DNA from: Paragemmobacter kunshanensis
Lineage (GTDB): Bacteria; Pseudomonadota; Alphaproteobacteria; Rhodobacterales; Rhodobacteraceae
DNA: 64,000 bases
Assembly: GCF_011059185.1 (NCBI RefSeq)
Contig: NZ_JAALFE010000010.1
Location: forward strand, 62,001 to 126,000
Direction of reading: 5' to 3'
The notes beneath the pieces are model-generated. The model was not told the origin of the DNA. It searched no databases and saw only the letters and a program-made list of their open reading frames with translations. Position 1 is the first letter of the stretch. Each line of letters starts with the position of its first letter. This document shows positions 37,206 through 46,096 of this stretch, piece by piece. Position numbers and translations under genes: made by a program.

Positions 37206-39650
37206 TCACGCGCGCAACCGCTCGTTCTTCGCATCCCACAGCGGCGCATCCTCGCAGACCACCGCCCGGCACCGCTCGCCGAAGATTTCCACCTCGACCA
37301 CCGTCCCCGGCACCGCGAGGTCCGCCCGCAGCATCCCCAGCGCCACGACCTTTCCAACCCGATGCCCGAAATAGCCGCTCGTCGTCTCCCCGACGACGGC
37401 CCCCTCATGCCACAGCGTCGACATGTAAGGCGGATCGCACTCCCCCGCTTCCACGGTCAGCGTCACGAAGCGCTTGGATACGCCCCGCTGCCTCTCCGCC
37501 TCCAGCGCGGCCTTGCCCCGGAAGTCGGGCTTGGCCCAATCCACGAACCGCTCCAGCCCGCCCTGCAAGACCGTGTAATCGGTCGAAAGGTCCCCCTTCC
37601 ACGCCCGATACCCCTTCTCCACCCGCAAGGAATTCAGCGCGAACATCCCGAAGGGCCGCAGGCCCAAGGGCCGCCCCGCCGCCATCACCGCGTCAAAGAC
37701 CGCAGGCGTATCCGCCACGCGGGAATGGATCTCCCACCCCAATTCCCCGGCAAAGCTCACCCGGAACAGCCCAACCTCCGCCCCCGCGATCCGCGCCATC
37801 TGAAAGGTCAGCCAGCCCTTGCCCAGATCGGCCTCGCACCCCGCCGCCACCAGAACCTCGCGCGCCTTCGGCCCCGTCAGGATCTGGGTCGACCATGCCT
37901 CCGTCTCATCCACCAGCGTCAAACCGGCAGGCAAGGTGGACAAGAGCCACTCCTTGTCATGCATCTGCGCGGTCGCCGCCGTGATCAGCAGCACCTCCTC
38001 CTCCGCGATCCGCGCCACCGACATCTCGGTGACGATCCGCCCCTTCCCATCCGCGAAATAGGCCAGCCCCAGCCGCCCCACCCCCGGCACGCGTCCCGTG
38101 ATCTGCGCCGACAGCCACGCCACCGTCCCCGCGCCCGTCACCCGGAACCGGCTGAACCCCGGCAGGTCGAGGATGCCGCAGGCATCCCGCACCGCGAGGC
38201 ACTCCTCCCGCACCGCACCGAACCACGGGCCTTCCCGGTCCCAGGTCCGCTGCGCCGCCTCGCTCACATCATCGCCGGGCCGCGCATACCACAGCGCCCG
38301 CTCCCACCCGTTATATGGCCCGAACTGCGCCCCCATCGCCGCCGTCCGGTCATGCACCGCCGACAGCTTCTTCCCCCGCCCCACAGGCCAGACGTGATGC
38401 GGGAAATGGATGGCATATTCATGCCCATAGACCTCCATCCCCTTCTCCACGCAGTATTGCGGGTCCTCGAACCCGGTAAAGCGGCGCGGATCACAGGACC
38501 ACATGTCCCATTCCGTCGCCCCCTCTGTCACCCATTCGGCCAGAACCTTGCCCGCCCCGCCCGCCTGACAGATGCCAAAGGTGAAGACACAGGCCTCGAA
38601 CGCATTCGGCACACCGGGCATAGGCCCGATCAATGGGTTCCCGTCCGGGGTATAGGGGATAGGCCCGTTGATCACCTTGGTCAGATTGGCCTGCCCCAGC
38701 AGCGGCACCCGCGCCATGGCGTCGTTGATATGCCACTCCAACCGCTCCAGATCATCCGGGAACAGCTGGAAGGAAAAATCCTCCGGCATCGGATCATCGG
38801 GCGTCGCCCAATGCGCGCGGCAGGGGTTCTCATACGGCCCCAGATTGAACCCGTATTTCTCCTGCCGCAGGTAATAGGACGAATCCACATCCCGCAGCAG
38901 CGGCAGCTTGTGACCCACCCCCTTGGACCACGACTCCAACTCCGGGATCGTGTCGAACAGCAGATACTGATGGCTCATCACCATCATCGGCAGATCGCGC
39001 CCGAACATCTTGGCGACCTCGCGCGCGTAGTAACCGGCGGCATTTACCACGATCTCGCAGCGGATCTCGCCCTTGGGCGTCTCCACCACCCACTCGTCGC
39101 CCTCGCGCCGCACACCCGTCGCGGGGCAGAACCGCTCGATCCGCGCCCCCATCGCCCGCGCCCCCTTGGCCAGCGCCTGCGTCAACTGCGCGGGGTCGAT
39201 GTCGCCGTCATAGGGGTCATACAACGCCCCCGTCAGATCATGCGTCTCAAGGAAGGGATAGCGCGACCGGATCTCATCGGGCGACAGGATATCAAGGTCC
39301 ATCCCCTGATACCGCCCCATCCCCACGACGCGCTTGAACTCCTGCAACCGCTCGCGGCTATGCCCCAGCCGCACCGACCCGGTCACGTGATAGTTCATCG
39401 GGTAATCGACGGCCTCCCCCAGCCCCCGATACAGCTGCGCCGAATAGCGCTGCATGTTCATGATCGACCAGCTGGACGAAAAGGTCGGCACGTTCCCCGC
39501 CGCATGCCAGGTGGACCCGGCAGTCAATTCGTTCTTCTCCAACAGGACGCAATCCGTCCACCCCGCCTTGGCAAGGTGATACAGCGACGACGCCCCCACC
39601 GCGCCCCCGCCAATGATCACCACCCGCGCGCTCGTGGGAAAATCCGCCAT
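37206..39650 (-). CDS. DMGDH/sarcosine dehydrogenase-like flavoprotein with GcvT domain (2)
   Basis: This 814-residue paralogue of the neighbouring gene has VIIGGGAVGAS, STWHAAG (His49, the expected covalent-FAD histidine) and a C-terminal GcvT-like half (FAGELGWEIHS, LNSLRVEKGYRAWKGDL). The two copies are clearly divergent in sequence, so they are not a recent duplication and may act on successive N-methyl intermediates. It is the first gene of the minus-strand block and diverges from a LysR gene with 115 bases between the two starts. Confidence 0.9.
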   Translation of the reverse strand: MADFPTSARVVIIGGGAVGASSLYHLAKAGWTDCVLLEKNELTAGSTWHAAGNVPTFSSSWSIMNMQRYSAQLYRGLGEAVDYPMNYHVTGSVRLGHSRERLQEFKRVVGMGRYQGMDLDILSPDEIRSRYPFLETHDLTGALYDPYDGDIDPAQLTQALAKGARAMGARIERFCPATGVRREGDEWVVETPKGEIRCEIVVNAAGYYAREVAKMFGRDLPMMVMSHQYLLFDTIPELESWSKGVGHKLPLLRDVDSSYYLRQEKYGFNLGPYENPCRAHWATPDDPMPEDFSFQLFPDDLERLEWHINDAMARVPLLGQANLTKVINGPIPYTPDGNPLIGPMPGVPNAFEACVFTFGICQAGGAGKVLAEWVTEGATEWDMWSCDPRRFTGFEDPQYCVEKGMEVYGHEYAIHFPHHVWPVGRGKKLSAVHDRTAAMGAQFGPYNGWERALWYARPGDDVSEAAQRTWDREGPWFGAVREECLAVRDACGILDLPGFSRFRVTGAGTVAWLSAQITGRVPGVGRLGLAYFADGKGRIVTEMSVARIAEEEVLLITAATAQMHDKEWLLSTLPAGLTLVDETEAWSTQILTGPKAREVLVAAGCEADLGKGWLTFQMARIAGAEVGLFRVSFAGELGWEIHSRVADTPAVFDAVMAAGRPLGLRPFGMFALNSLRVEKGYRAWKGDLSTDYTVLQGGLERFVDWAKPDFRGKAALEAERQRGVSKRFVTLTVEAGECDPPYMSTLWHEGAVVGETTSGYFGHRVGKVVALGMLRADLAVPGTVVEVEIFGERCRAVVCEDAPLWDAKNERLRA

Positions 39651-39727
39651 CTCGCCCTCCGTCCATTCCGCGCGGAAGGATGACAGCCAAACCCTGCCCT
39701 TTCAATTCGGCCCCGACCCGCCTATTG

Positions 39728-39742
39728 ATCGGAAAACCCGAT
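39728..39742. promoter_or_regulatory. Candidate LysR-type regulator site
   Basis: ATCGG-AAAAC-CCGAT, within an interrupted TTGATCGG...CCGATTAG dyad, lies in the shared promoter region between the divergent flavoprotein and LysR genes, 24 bases before the LysR ATG. Position and symmetry fit an LTTR recognition site. Confidence 0.5.
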
Positions 39743-39765
39743 TAGGCAGCCCCCCTCACGCACCC

Positions 39766-40617
39766 ATGCAGATCGACCATCTCGAAACCTTCCTCGACCT
39801 CTGCGAAACCCGCAGCTTCAACCGCACGGCAGAACGGCTGGGCCTTACGCAATCCACCATCTCCGCCCGCATCGCCGCCTTGGAACAGGCGCTGGGATCA
39901 AAACTCTTCACCCGCTCCCGCGCCGGAACCGACCTCACCACCGAAGGTGCGCGGTTTGAGCCCCATGCCCGCGCCCTGCGCCATGAATGGCACGAGGCGC
40001 GCCGCCGCATCCAGGTCCCCGACCGCGCCGCCCACCTGATCCGTCTCGGCATCCAGAACGACCTTGCCGCCCAGCATATCGGCGAATGGATCGCCGATTT
40101 CCGCCGCGCGCTCCCCGATACCGCCTTCTACATCGAACCCGATTATTCCAACCAGATGTGCGCCGATGTCCTGACGGGCATCCTCGACTTCGCCGTGATG
40201 TATTCCCCCAAACCCCACCCCGACCTGCACTTCTCGGAACTGGGCGAAGTCACCTATCGCATGATCAGCACCGACACCGACCGCCGGGCCGAGGTGAACC
40301 CCCAGACCTTCATCTTCGCCCATTTCTCGCCGATGTTCGAAGCGATGCACCGCGACCTGACGCCGGAATTCGCCTCCGCCCCCGTCTCGGTGGGCCAAAG
40401 CGCGACGGTCGCCTCCCTCCTCACCGCGATGGGCGGCGCGGGCTATGTGCTGGAACGCACCGCCACCCAGATGCTCGCCTCGGGCCGCTTCCGCGAGGTG
40501 ACGGATGCCCCAGTCCTGCGCCAGCCGGTCTATGCCGCCACCCACCTGCGCCACCGCATCACGCCCCTGCACCGCAAGCTCCACCGCATCCTGCAGCGCC
40601 GCCTGACGGGGCGCTGA
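39766..40617 (+). CDS. LysR-family transcriptional regulator
   Basis: This 283-residue regulator has an N-terminal winged helix (LETFLDLCETRSFNRTAERLG, LTQSTISARIAALEQALG) and a C-terminal effector domain. LysR proteins often control the divergently transcribed gene; here that is the 814-residue flavoprotein and the operon behind it. The chosen start MQIDHLETF is standard for the family. The co-inducer is unknown, perhaps the imported amine. Confidence 0.9.
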   Translation: MQIDHLETFLDLCETRSFNRTAERLGLTQSTISARIAALEQALGSKLFTRSRAGTDLTTEGARFEPHARALRHEWHEARRRIQVPDRAAHLIRLGIQNDLAAQHIGEWIADFRRALPDTAFYIEPDYSNQMCADVLTGILDFAVMYSPKPHPDLHFSELGEVTYRMISTDTDRRAEVNPQTFIFAHFSPMFEAMHRDLTPEFASAPVSVGQSATVASLLTAMGGAGYVLERTATQMLASGRFREVTDAPVLRQPVYAATHLRHRITPLHRKLHRILQRRLTGR

Positions 40618-40689
40618 CCCCGGGATCAGCTGCCTCTCGGTGCATACGCCCTGCTGCACTGCGCATCTGCACCGGGCGTTGCACACCCT

Positions 40690-41346
40690 TCAGGGCCCGG
40701 AAAGCCGCCCCTCGGCCCCGAAGTGCCGCGGAAAGAAGGCCGCCGCCGCCGCCCAGACCGTGGCCATCGCCTCCTCCCGGTCATAGGGTGCCTGCATCGT
40801 CATCAGGTCCAGCCAGACCCCTTCGGTCACCACCCGCAGCACCCGCGCGATCCGCCCGGCATGGCCGGGATAGCCGCCAAGACTTAACAGATCATCGCAA
40901 AGACGCTCCAGAACATCCTGATATTCCTGATCATTTGATCCGCAATGCTCCTGGTACATCGGGCGGCTCTGCGCCTCACCCCAGAAGGAACACCAGGCCG
41001 CCAGCTTTTCCGGCGTGCAGATCGCCGGGGCGAAATCCGAAGCCATCAGCGCCGCGATCCTGTCGGCGGGGTGATCCGACGCCCCCGCCAGCGCCGCCTG
41101 CCAATTGGCGCGATACTCCTCCGACAGGTGATCCAGCGTCGCCGCCAGCAGCTTTTCCTTTGATTCAAAATGGAAATTTGCCAATCCATGCGAAAGCCCC
41201 GCCCGCCGGGCCACCTCGCCCAGCGTGGTGCGCGCATAGCCATGGTCGGCCATCACGGCGATGGTCGCCTCGATCAGTTGCAGCCGGCGCTCCCCCCGGC
41301 TCAACTTCCGGCGCGGCGCGGCGACAGCTTCCGTCAAACTGGCCAT
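40690..41346 (-). CDS. TetR-family regulator, BetI-like
   Basis: This 218-residue regulator has an HTH (TTLGEVARRAGLSHGLANFHF) and a BetI-type C-terminal domain (LAAWCSFWGEAQSRPMYQEH). BetI represses choline/glycine betaine genes in E. coli. It is divergent from the Rieske oxygenase gene with 132 bases between, containing a perfect TGATTGA/TCAATCA palindrome. Control of the Rieske-transporter operon is therefore likely. Ligand not established. Confidence 0.88.
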   Translation of the reverse strand: MASLTEAVAAPRRKLSRGERRLQLIEATIAVMADHGYARTTLGEVARRAGLSHGLANFHFESKEKLLAATLDHLSEEYRANWQAALAGASDHPADRIAALMASDFAPAICTPEKLAAWCSFWGEAQSRPMYQEHCGSNDQEYQDVLERLCDDLLSLGGYPGHAGRIARVLRVVTEGVWLDLMTMQAPYDREEAMATVWAAAAAFFPRHFGAEGRLSGP

Positions 41347-41431
41347 TTTCCATCCTCGCCCATCACTCGCCCATCCTTTCCATAGCCGCATGGCGCTGGA
41401 AAACAAGGGATTTCCGCAGTCTTCACCATTT

Positions 41432-41449
41432 TGATTGACAGTTCAATCA
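41432..41449. promoter_or_regulatory. 18-bp palindromic operator for the BetI-like regulator
   Basis: TGATTGA-CAGT-TCAATCA is a perfect 7+4+7 inverted repeat, overlapping a consensus TTGACA hexamer (41435-41440). It lies 30 bases before the Rieske ATG and 85 bases before the regulator ATG. The ATTGA-N4-TCAAT core resembles sites of BetI-type repressors. Confidence 0.65.
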
Positions 41450-41478
41450 GATTCCAGCGACCATCTGCAAAGCTGTAA

Positions 41479-42621
41479 ATGAGATTCCCGATGCCCGCCC
41501 CCCAAGGCCCGCTGCTCGATCACTGCCCCCCCGGCTTGCCCCCGGACGCCTATCGCGGCGCCGACTGGTTCGTCCGCGAAATGGCGGGGCCCTGGTCGCG
41601 CCACTGGGTCGCCGCGGGCCGCCTCTCCGATCTGCCGCCGGGCCGGATGCGGCGCATCATGGTGGGCGCGCATCCCGTCCTGCTCTGCCATGATGTTGGG
41701 GGGAAACTCTCCGCCTTCCACAACATCTGCCGCCATCGCGGGGCCGAGCTTTGCGCAGCCGGGGAACAGCCGCTGGGCAAGCGCATCTCCTGCCCCTATC
41801 ACGCCTGGGCCTACAGCGCCGCCGATGGCCGCCTCATCGCCACCGGCCATGCCCGCCCCACGGCGGATTTCGATGCCGCGTCCCATGGTCTGCGCCCGGT
41901 CGCGATCAAGGTCTGGAACGGCTTCATCTTCCTGTCCTGCGCCGAAGATCCCGCCCCCCTCAGGGCGGATGTTCCCCTGTCGATTTTCGACAATTGGCCC
42001 ATGGATCAATTGGTTACAGGTCATCGTTGGGAAAACGAGATTGCCTGCAACTGGAAGGTTTTCTGGGAAAACTACTCCGAATGCCTGCATTGCCCCGGCA
42101 TCCATCCCGAACTCTGCGATCTGGTCCCGGTCTATGGCAAGGGCGTCATGGCCCATGACGAGCGCCCCGACTGGACGCCCGACCAGCCCCCCGCGCCCCC
42201 CCTGCGCAGCGGCGCGCAAAGCTGGACTCTGACAGGCCTGCCCGCCGCCGCCCCCTTCCCCGGTCTGACCGCCGCCGAACGCGCGGCGGGGCATACCTTC
42301 CTCACGCTCTGGCCCTCTCTCTTCGTCGTGGCCCATGTCGATTACGTCCGCTCCGTCCGCGTGGAACCGCTTTCCCCCACCCGGATGCGCCTGGTTGCGG
42401 AATGGCATTTCGCCCCCGAAACCCTTGCCGACAGCGCCTTCGATCCCGCCCAGGTCGCGGCTTTCGCGAAACTTGTTCTCACACAGGACGCCGCCGCCTG
42501 CGAGATGAACCAGCGCGGCCTTTCGGCACCCGCCGCCATGACCGCCCGCCTGATGCCCGAGGAATACGAGCTTCACCGCTTCCACCAATGGGTGCTTTCC
42601 GAGATGGAGATCCCGACATGA
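41479..42621 (+). CDS. Rieske-type oxygenase, GbcA/CntA-like
   Basis: This 380-residue oxygenase alpha subunit has the Rieske motif C84-X-H86 and C105-X2-H108. The mononuclear iron site is ENYSECLHCPGIH (His204, His209), with Glu197 where most ring-hydroxylating oxygenases have Asp. A bridging Glu is known in carnitine oxygenase CntA and quaternary-amine relatives. It therefore probably oxidises a quaternary ammonium compound (N-demethylation or C-N cleavage). Reductase and ferredoxin genes are absent here. It overlaps the second Rieske gene by four bases. Start uncertain (41479 or 41491). Confidence 0.88.
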   Translation: MRFPMPAPQGPLLDHCPPGLPPDAYRGADWFVREMAGPWSRHWVAAGRLSDLPPGRMRRIMVGAHPVLLCHDVGGKLSAFHNICRHRGAELCAAGEQPLGKRISCPYHAWAYSAADGRLIATGHARPTADFDAASHGLRPVAIKVWNGFIFLSCAEDPAPLRADVPLSIFDNWPMDQLVTGHRWENEIACNWKVFWENYSECLHCPGIHPELCDLVPVYGKGVMAHDERPDWTPDQPPAPPLRSGAQSWTLTGLPAAAPFPGLTAAERAAGHTFLTLWPSLFVVAHVDYVRSVRVEPLSPTRMRLVAEWHFAPETLADSAFDPAQVAAFAKLVLTQDAAACEMNQRGLSAPAAMTARLMPEEYELHRFHQWVLSEMEIPT

Positions 42622-43826
42622 CCACGCATCCCCTGCGCTCTCAGCCCGTTCCCAACAGTTGGGACAGGCGCGGCCTTCCGGGCTGGACCTATCATTCCCC
42701 GGCGCTGTTCGATCTTGAACGCGACCATGTCTTCCTGAACCACTGGCAGGTGGTCGGCCATGTGAACGACCTGCCCGAAAAGGGCGACTGGATCACCTAT
42801 GACATGCTCGGCGAACGCGCCGTCGTGATGCGTGGCGCCGATGGCGAGGTGCGCGCCTTCCACAACCTCTGCCGCCACCGCGGCGCGCGTGTGGTGGATG
42901 GCGACCGGGGCCAGTGCCGCGGCTCCATCGTCTGCCCCTTCCACGGCTGGGTCTACAACCTTGACGGCACCCTGCGCGGCGCGTCGCAGCCCACCAGCTT
43001 CGACAGCATGGATCGCGCGAAGTTCGGCCTGAAACCCATTGAAATGCAAACATTCCACGGGTTCATATTCCTGCGTTTCCACCCCGGCCCGCAGGCCGAT
43101 ATCGCCGATCTCCTCGCCCCCTTCGATGCCGATTTCGCCGCCTACCGCACGGCTGACATCCTGCCCGTCGCCACGCCTTACTGGTCAACCGAACTGCCGG
43201 TGAACTGGAAATCCGTCCGCGATGTCGACAATGAAGGCTATCATGTCCCCCTCGCCCATCCGGGCCTGCAGGATCTTTATGGCCGCGACTATCGCGACAT
43301 CTTCCTGTCCGACGGGCTGAACATCTCCATCGGCCGCTACGGCGATACGCCCGGGCGGCTCTGGTCCGTGCGCCACTACAACCGCCTGTCCCGCGCGCGC
43401 GATCACCTGCCGCCGCATCTGGCCGGGGCCTGGACCTATTATGGCCTATTCCCCCAGATCGTCTTCGCCTTCACCCCGGAAGGCGTTCAATACTATCACG
43501 AAATCCCGCTTGGCCCCGGCCTTACCCGGCTGACCGGCCGCCTCTATCGCAACCCCGATGAATCCCGGCAGGAACGGCTTGCCCGCTACCTTGCCATGCG
43601 GATCGACCGCGACACCTCGGCCGAGGATCAGCAGCTTTCGATCTGGTCGAACGAATCCATGAAATCCTCGGCCTTCGACAATTTCCACCTCTCCGATCTG
43701 GAATGGGGCCTGCGCCGCCACCATGACGACCTGCGCGCCCTTCTGCCCGTGATGAAACTCGACACCCCCCCGCCCGAGGATCGCATGGCCGCGGTCAATC
43801 AGGAAATGCTTGGCGCGACAGGCTGA
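42618..43826 (+). CDS. Second Rieske-type oxygenase alpha subunit
   Basis: This 402-residue protein has C85-X-H87 and C106-X2-H109 of the Rieske cluster and DNEGYHVPLAH (His209, His214, with Asp204) as the iron site. It thus has the usual Asp bridge, unlike its neighbour. It begins at an ATGA overlap with the first Rieske gene, so both are made together. They may act in sequence on the same substrate or form a mixed enzyme; neither can be decided. An ABC importer gene set follows after 62 bases. Confidence 0.88.
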   Translation: MTTHPLRSQPVPNSWDRRGLPGWTYHSPALFDLERDHVFLNHWQVVGHVNDLPEKGDWITYDMLGERAVVMRGADGEVRAFHNLCRHRGARVVDGDRGQCRGSIVCPFHGWVYNLDGTLRGASQPTSFDSMDRAKFGLKPIEMQTFHGFIFLRFHPGPQADIADLLAPFDADFAAYRTADILPVATPYWSTELPVNWKSVRDVDNEGYHVPLAHPGLQDLYGRDYRDIFLSDGLNISIGRYGDTPGRLWSVRHYNRLSRARDHLPPHLAGAWTYYGLFPQIVFAFTPEGVQYYHEIPLGPGLTRLTGRLYRNPDESRQERLARYLAMRIDRDTSAEDQQLSIWSNESMKSSAFDNFHLSDLEWGLRRHHDDLRALLPVMKLDTPPPEDRMAAVNQEMLGATG

Positions 43827-43888
43827 TCGCGCTTAGCCTTGCAGGATCAAGACCGGAACACCGGCACGCAGACAACAGGGAGACCGCC

Positions 43889-44992
43889 ATGAAACTGACC
43901 CGTCGCAACGCCCTTCTGACGCTTGGCAGCACCTTGGCTGTCCCCTATGTCCGCCCCTCCTGGGCGCAGGCCGGCACCGTGAATGTCTACAACTGGTCCG
44001 ACTATATCGGCGAAACCACCATCGCGGATTTCGAAGCCGAAACCGGCATCGGCGTGGTCTACGACCTTTACGCCAGCGCCGAAGAGATGCAGGCCAAGAT
44101 GCTGGCAGGCTCCACAGGCTATGATGTCGTCGTCATGGCGGGCCTGTCGCTGCCGCAATTCGTGACGGCGGGCGTCTATCAGAAACTGGATCGCAGCCGC
44201 CTTTCGGGCTGGTCCAACCTTGATCCTGCCATCCTGAAGATCGTCGAAGGCTTCGATCCGGGCAACGAATACGGCGTTCCCTACATGTGGGGATCGGTCG
44301 GCATCACCTATAACCTCGACATGGTGCGCGAACGCCTGCCCGACGCCAACCTTGCCTCTCTCGACACGCTGTTCAAACCGGAAAACGCCGCCAAACTGGC
44401 CGATTGCGGGATCTCCATCCTCGACAGCCCCACCGATATCGGCTTCATGGTCCTCAGCTATCTGGGCATTGATCCCAACACCGCAGGCCCCGCCGAATAT
44501 GCCAGGATGGCCGAGGCTTTCGCCCCCATCCGCGACTATATCGCCACCTTCGACAACGCCAATTACCTGACCGCCATCCCCAATGGCGAACTCTGCGCCA
44601 TCAACAACTGGTCGGGCGATTACGGCGTGGCAAAGGCGCGCGCCGCCGAAGCCGGGATCGAGATGGACCTTGCCTATTTCGTGCCCGAAACCGGCGCCCC
44701 GGCATGGTTCGATCTGCTCTGCCTGCCCTCGGACGCCCCCAATACCGACAATGCCTATGCCTTTGTCGATTACCTTCTGCGCCCCGAGGTGATCGCCGCC
44801 TGCACCAACTACACGGGCTATGCCAATGCCAACAAGGCGGCAACGCCGCTGGTCGACCCCTCCATCGCAGGCGATCCCGCCGTCTATCCCGATGAGGCGA
44901 CGCTGGCGCGCATGTATACCCCCGCGGCCCAGACCGAAGAACAGGACCGCGAGATCACCCGCATCTGGGCCACCATCAAGTCCGGCGGCTGA
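43889..44992 (+). CDS. PotD-like periplasmic binding protein of an ABC importer
   Basis: This 367-residue protein has a Tat-type signal (LTRRNALLTLGSTLAV, cleavage after WAQA). The mature start VNVYNWSDYIGETTI is the hallmark of spermidine/putrescine-binding proteins. IPNGELCAINNWSGDY is another family segment. It probably binds a cationic amine in the periplasm. The gene leads potA/B/C-like genes in one operon with the Rieske oxygenases, suggesting the same compound is imported and attacked. CAGGGAG precedes the ATG. Confidence 0.9.
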   Translation: MKLTRRNALLTLGSTLAVPYVRPSWAQAGTVNVYNWSDYIGETTIADFEAETGIGVVYDLYASAEEMQAKMLAGSTGYDVVVMAGLSLPQFVTAGVYQKLDRSRLSGWSNLDPAILKIVEGFDPGNEYGVPYMWGSVGITYNLDMVRERLPDANLASLDTLFKPENAAKLADCGISILDSPTDIGFMVLSYLGIDPNTAGPAEYARMAEAFAPIRDYIATFDNANYLTAIPNGELCAINNWSGDYGVAKARAAEAGIEMDLAYFVPETGAPAWFDLLCLPSDAPNTDNAYAFVDYLLRPEVIAACTNYTGYANANKAATPLVDPSIAGDPAVYPDEATLARMYTPAAQTEEQDREITRIWATIKSGG

Positions 44993-44994
44993 TC

Positions 44995-46092
44995 ATGACC
45001 GGGGCCAGCGCGCCGTTCCTCAGGATCGAGGGCGTTTCAAAGACCTTCGGCACCTTTCAGGCGGTGCGCGACGTGTCGCTGACCATCACCAAGGGCGAAA
45101 TCTTCGCCCTTCTCGGCGGCTCTGGCTGCGGAAAGACCACCCTCCTTCGGATGCTGGCCGGGTTCGAGGAACCCAGCGCGGGCCGCATCTTCCTCGATGG
45201 GCAGGACATGACGGGCGTCCCCCCCTGGGAACGCCCCGTCCACATGATGTTTCAAAGCTATGCGCTCTTTCCCCATATGACGGTGGAAAAGAACGTGGGC
45301 TACGGGCTGAAGCACGAACGCATGTCCGCCCCCGAACGGGCCGACCGCGTGCGCGCCATGCTGGATCTGGTGCAACTCACCCCCTTCGCCCAACGCAAGC
45401 CGCATCAGATCTCGGGTGGCCAGCGCCAGCGCGTGGCCCTTGCCCGCGCCCTTGCCCGCCAGCCAAAGCTTCTGCTTCTGGACGAACCTCTCGCCGCGCT
45501 GGACAAGAAACTGCGCGAACATACCCAGTTCGAACTGATGTCGATCCAGGAACGGACGGGCGTCACCTTCATTGTCGTGACCCATGACCAGGAAGAGGCG
45601 ATGACCCTGGCTGATCGCATCGCCGTCATGGATCGTGGCCAGGTGCAGCAGGTCGGCCCCCCCGGCGAGGTTTACGAACATCCCGCCTCGCGTTTTGTGG
45701 CGAACTTCCTCGGCTCCATCACCCAGTTCGAGGCGACGGTGACCGCCGTCAACGGCACCCGCGCGCGCCTCTCCGTTCCCGCCTTCGCGGCCGAGGTCGA
45801 AACCGGCACCCTGCCCGGCCTTGCCGTGGGGGAAAAGCTGACCCTCGGCCTGCGCCCGGAAAAGGTGGCGCTTCAGCGCGACCCTCCCGATGCGGCGAAT
45901 GTCCTGTCGGGCGAGGTGAAGGATCTGGCCTATTTCGGCAAGGACAGCCTCTATCGCGTCATCCTGCCGGGCGGTGGCCTGATGTCGGTGCATGCCGTGA
46001 ACGCCCGGCGCGGCGGCGATGCCCGCCCCGACTGGCATGATCGCGTCTGGCTCAGCTTCGAGCCCGCCGCCGCCATCCTGCTGCGGGAGTGA
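44995..46092 (+). CDS. PotA-like ABC importer ATPase
   Basis: This 365-residue ATPase has Walker A GGSGCGKT, signature ISGGQRQRVALARAL and Walker B LLLLDEPLAALD. A C-terminal TOBE domain (LTLGLRPEKV) is typical of polyamine/opine importer ATPases. It energises the permeases encoded next. It starts two bases after the binding-protein stop and ends four bases before the first permease start. Confidence 0.92.
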   Translation: MTGASAPFLRIEGVSKTFGTFQAVRDVSLTITKGEIFALLGGSGCGKTTLLRMLAGFEEPSAGRIFLDGQDMTGVPPWERPVHMMFQSYALFPHMTVEKNVGYGLKHERMSAPERADRVRAMLDLVQLTPFAQRKPHQISGGQRQRVALARALARQPKLLLLDEPLAALDKKLREHTQFELMSIQERTGVTFIVVTHDQEEAMTLADRIAVMDRGQVQQVGPPGEVYEHPASRFVANFLGSITQFEATVTAVNGTRARLSVPAFAAEVETGTLPGLAVGEKLTLGLRPEKVALQRDPPDAANVLSGEVKDLAYFGKDSLYRVILPGGGLMSVHAVNARRGGDARPDWHDRVWLSFEPAAAILLRE

Positions 46093-46096
46093 CGCG

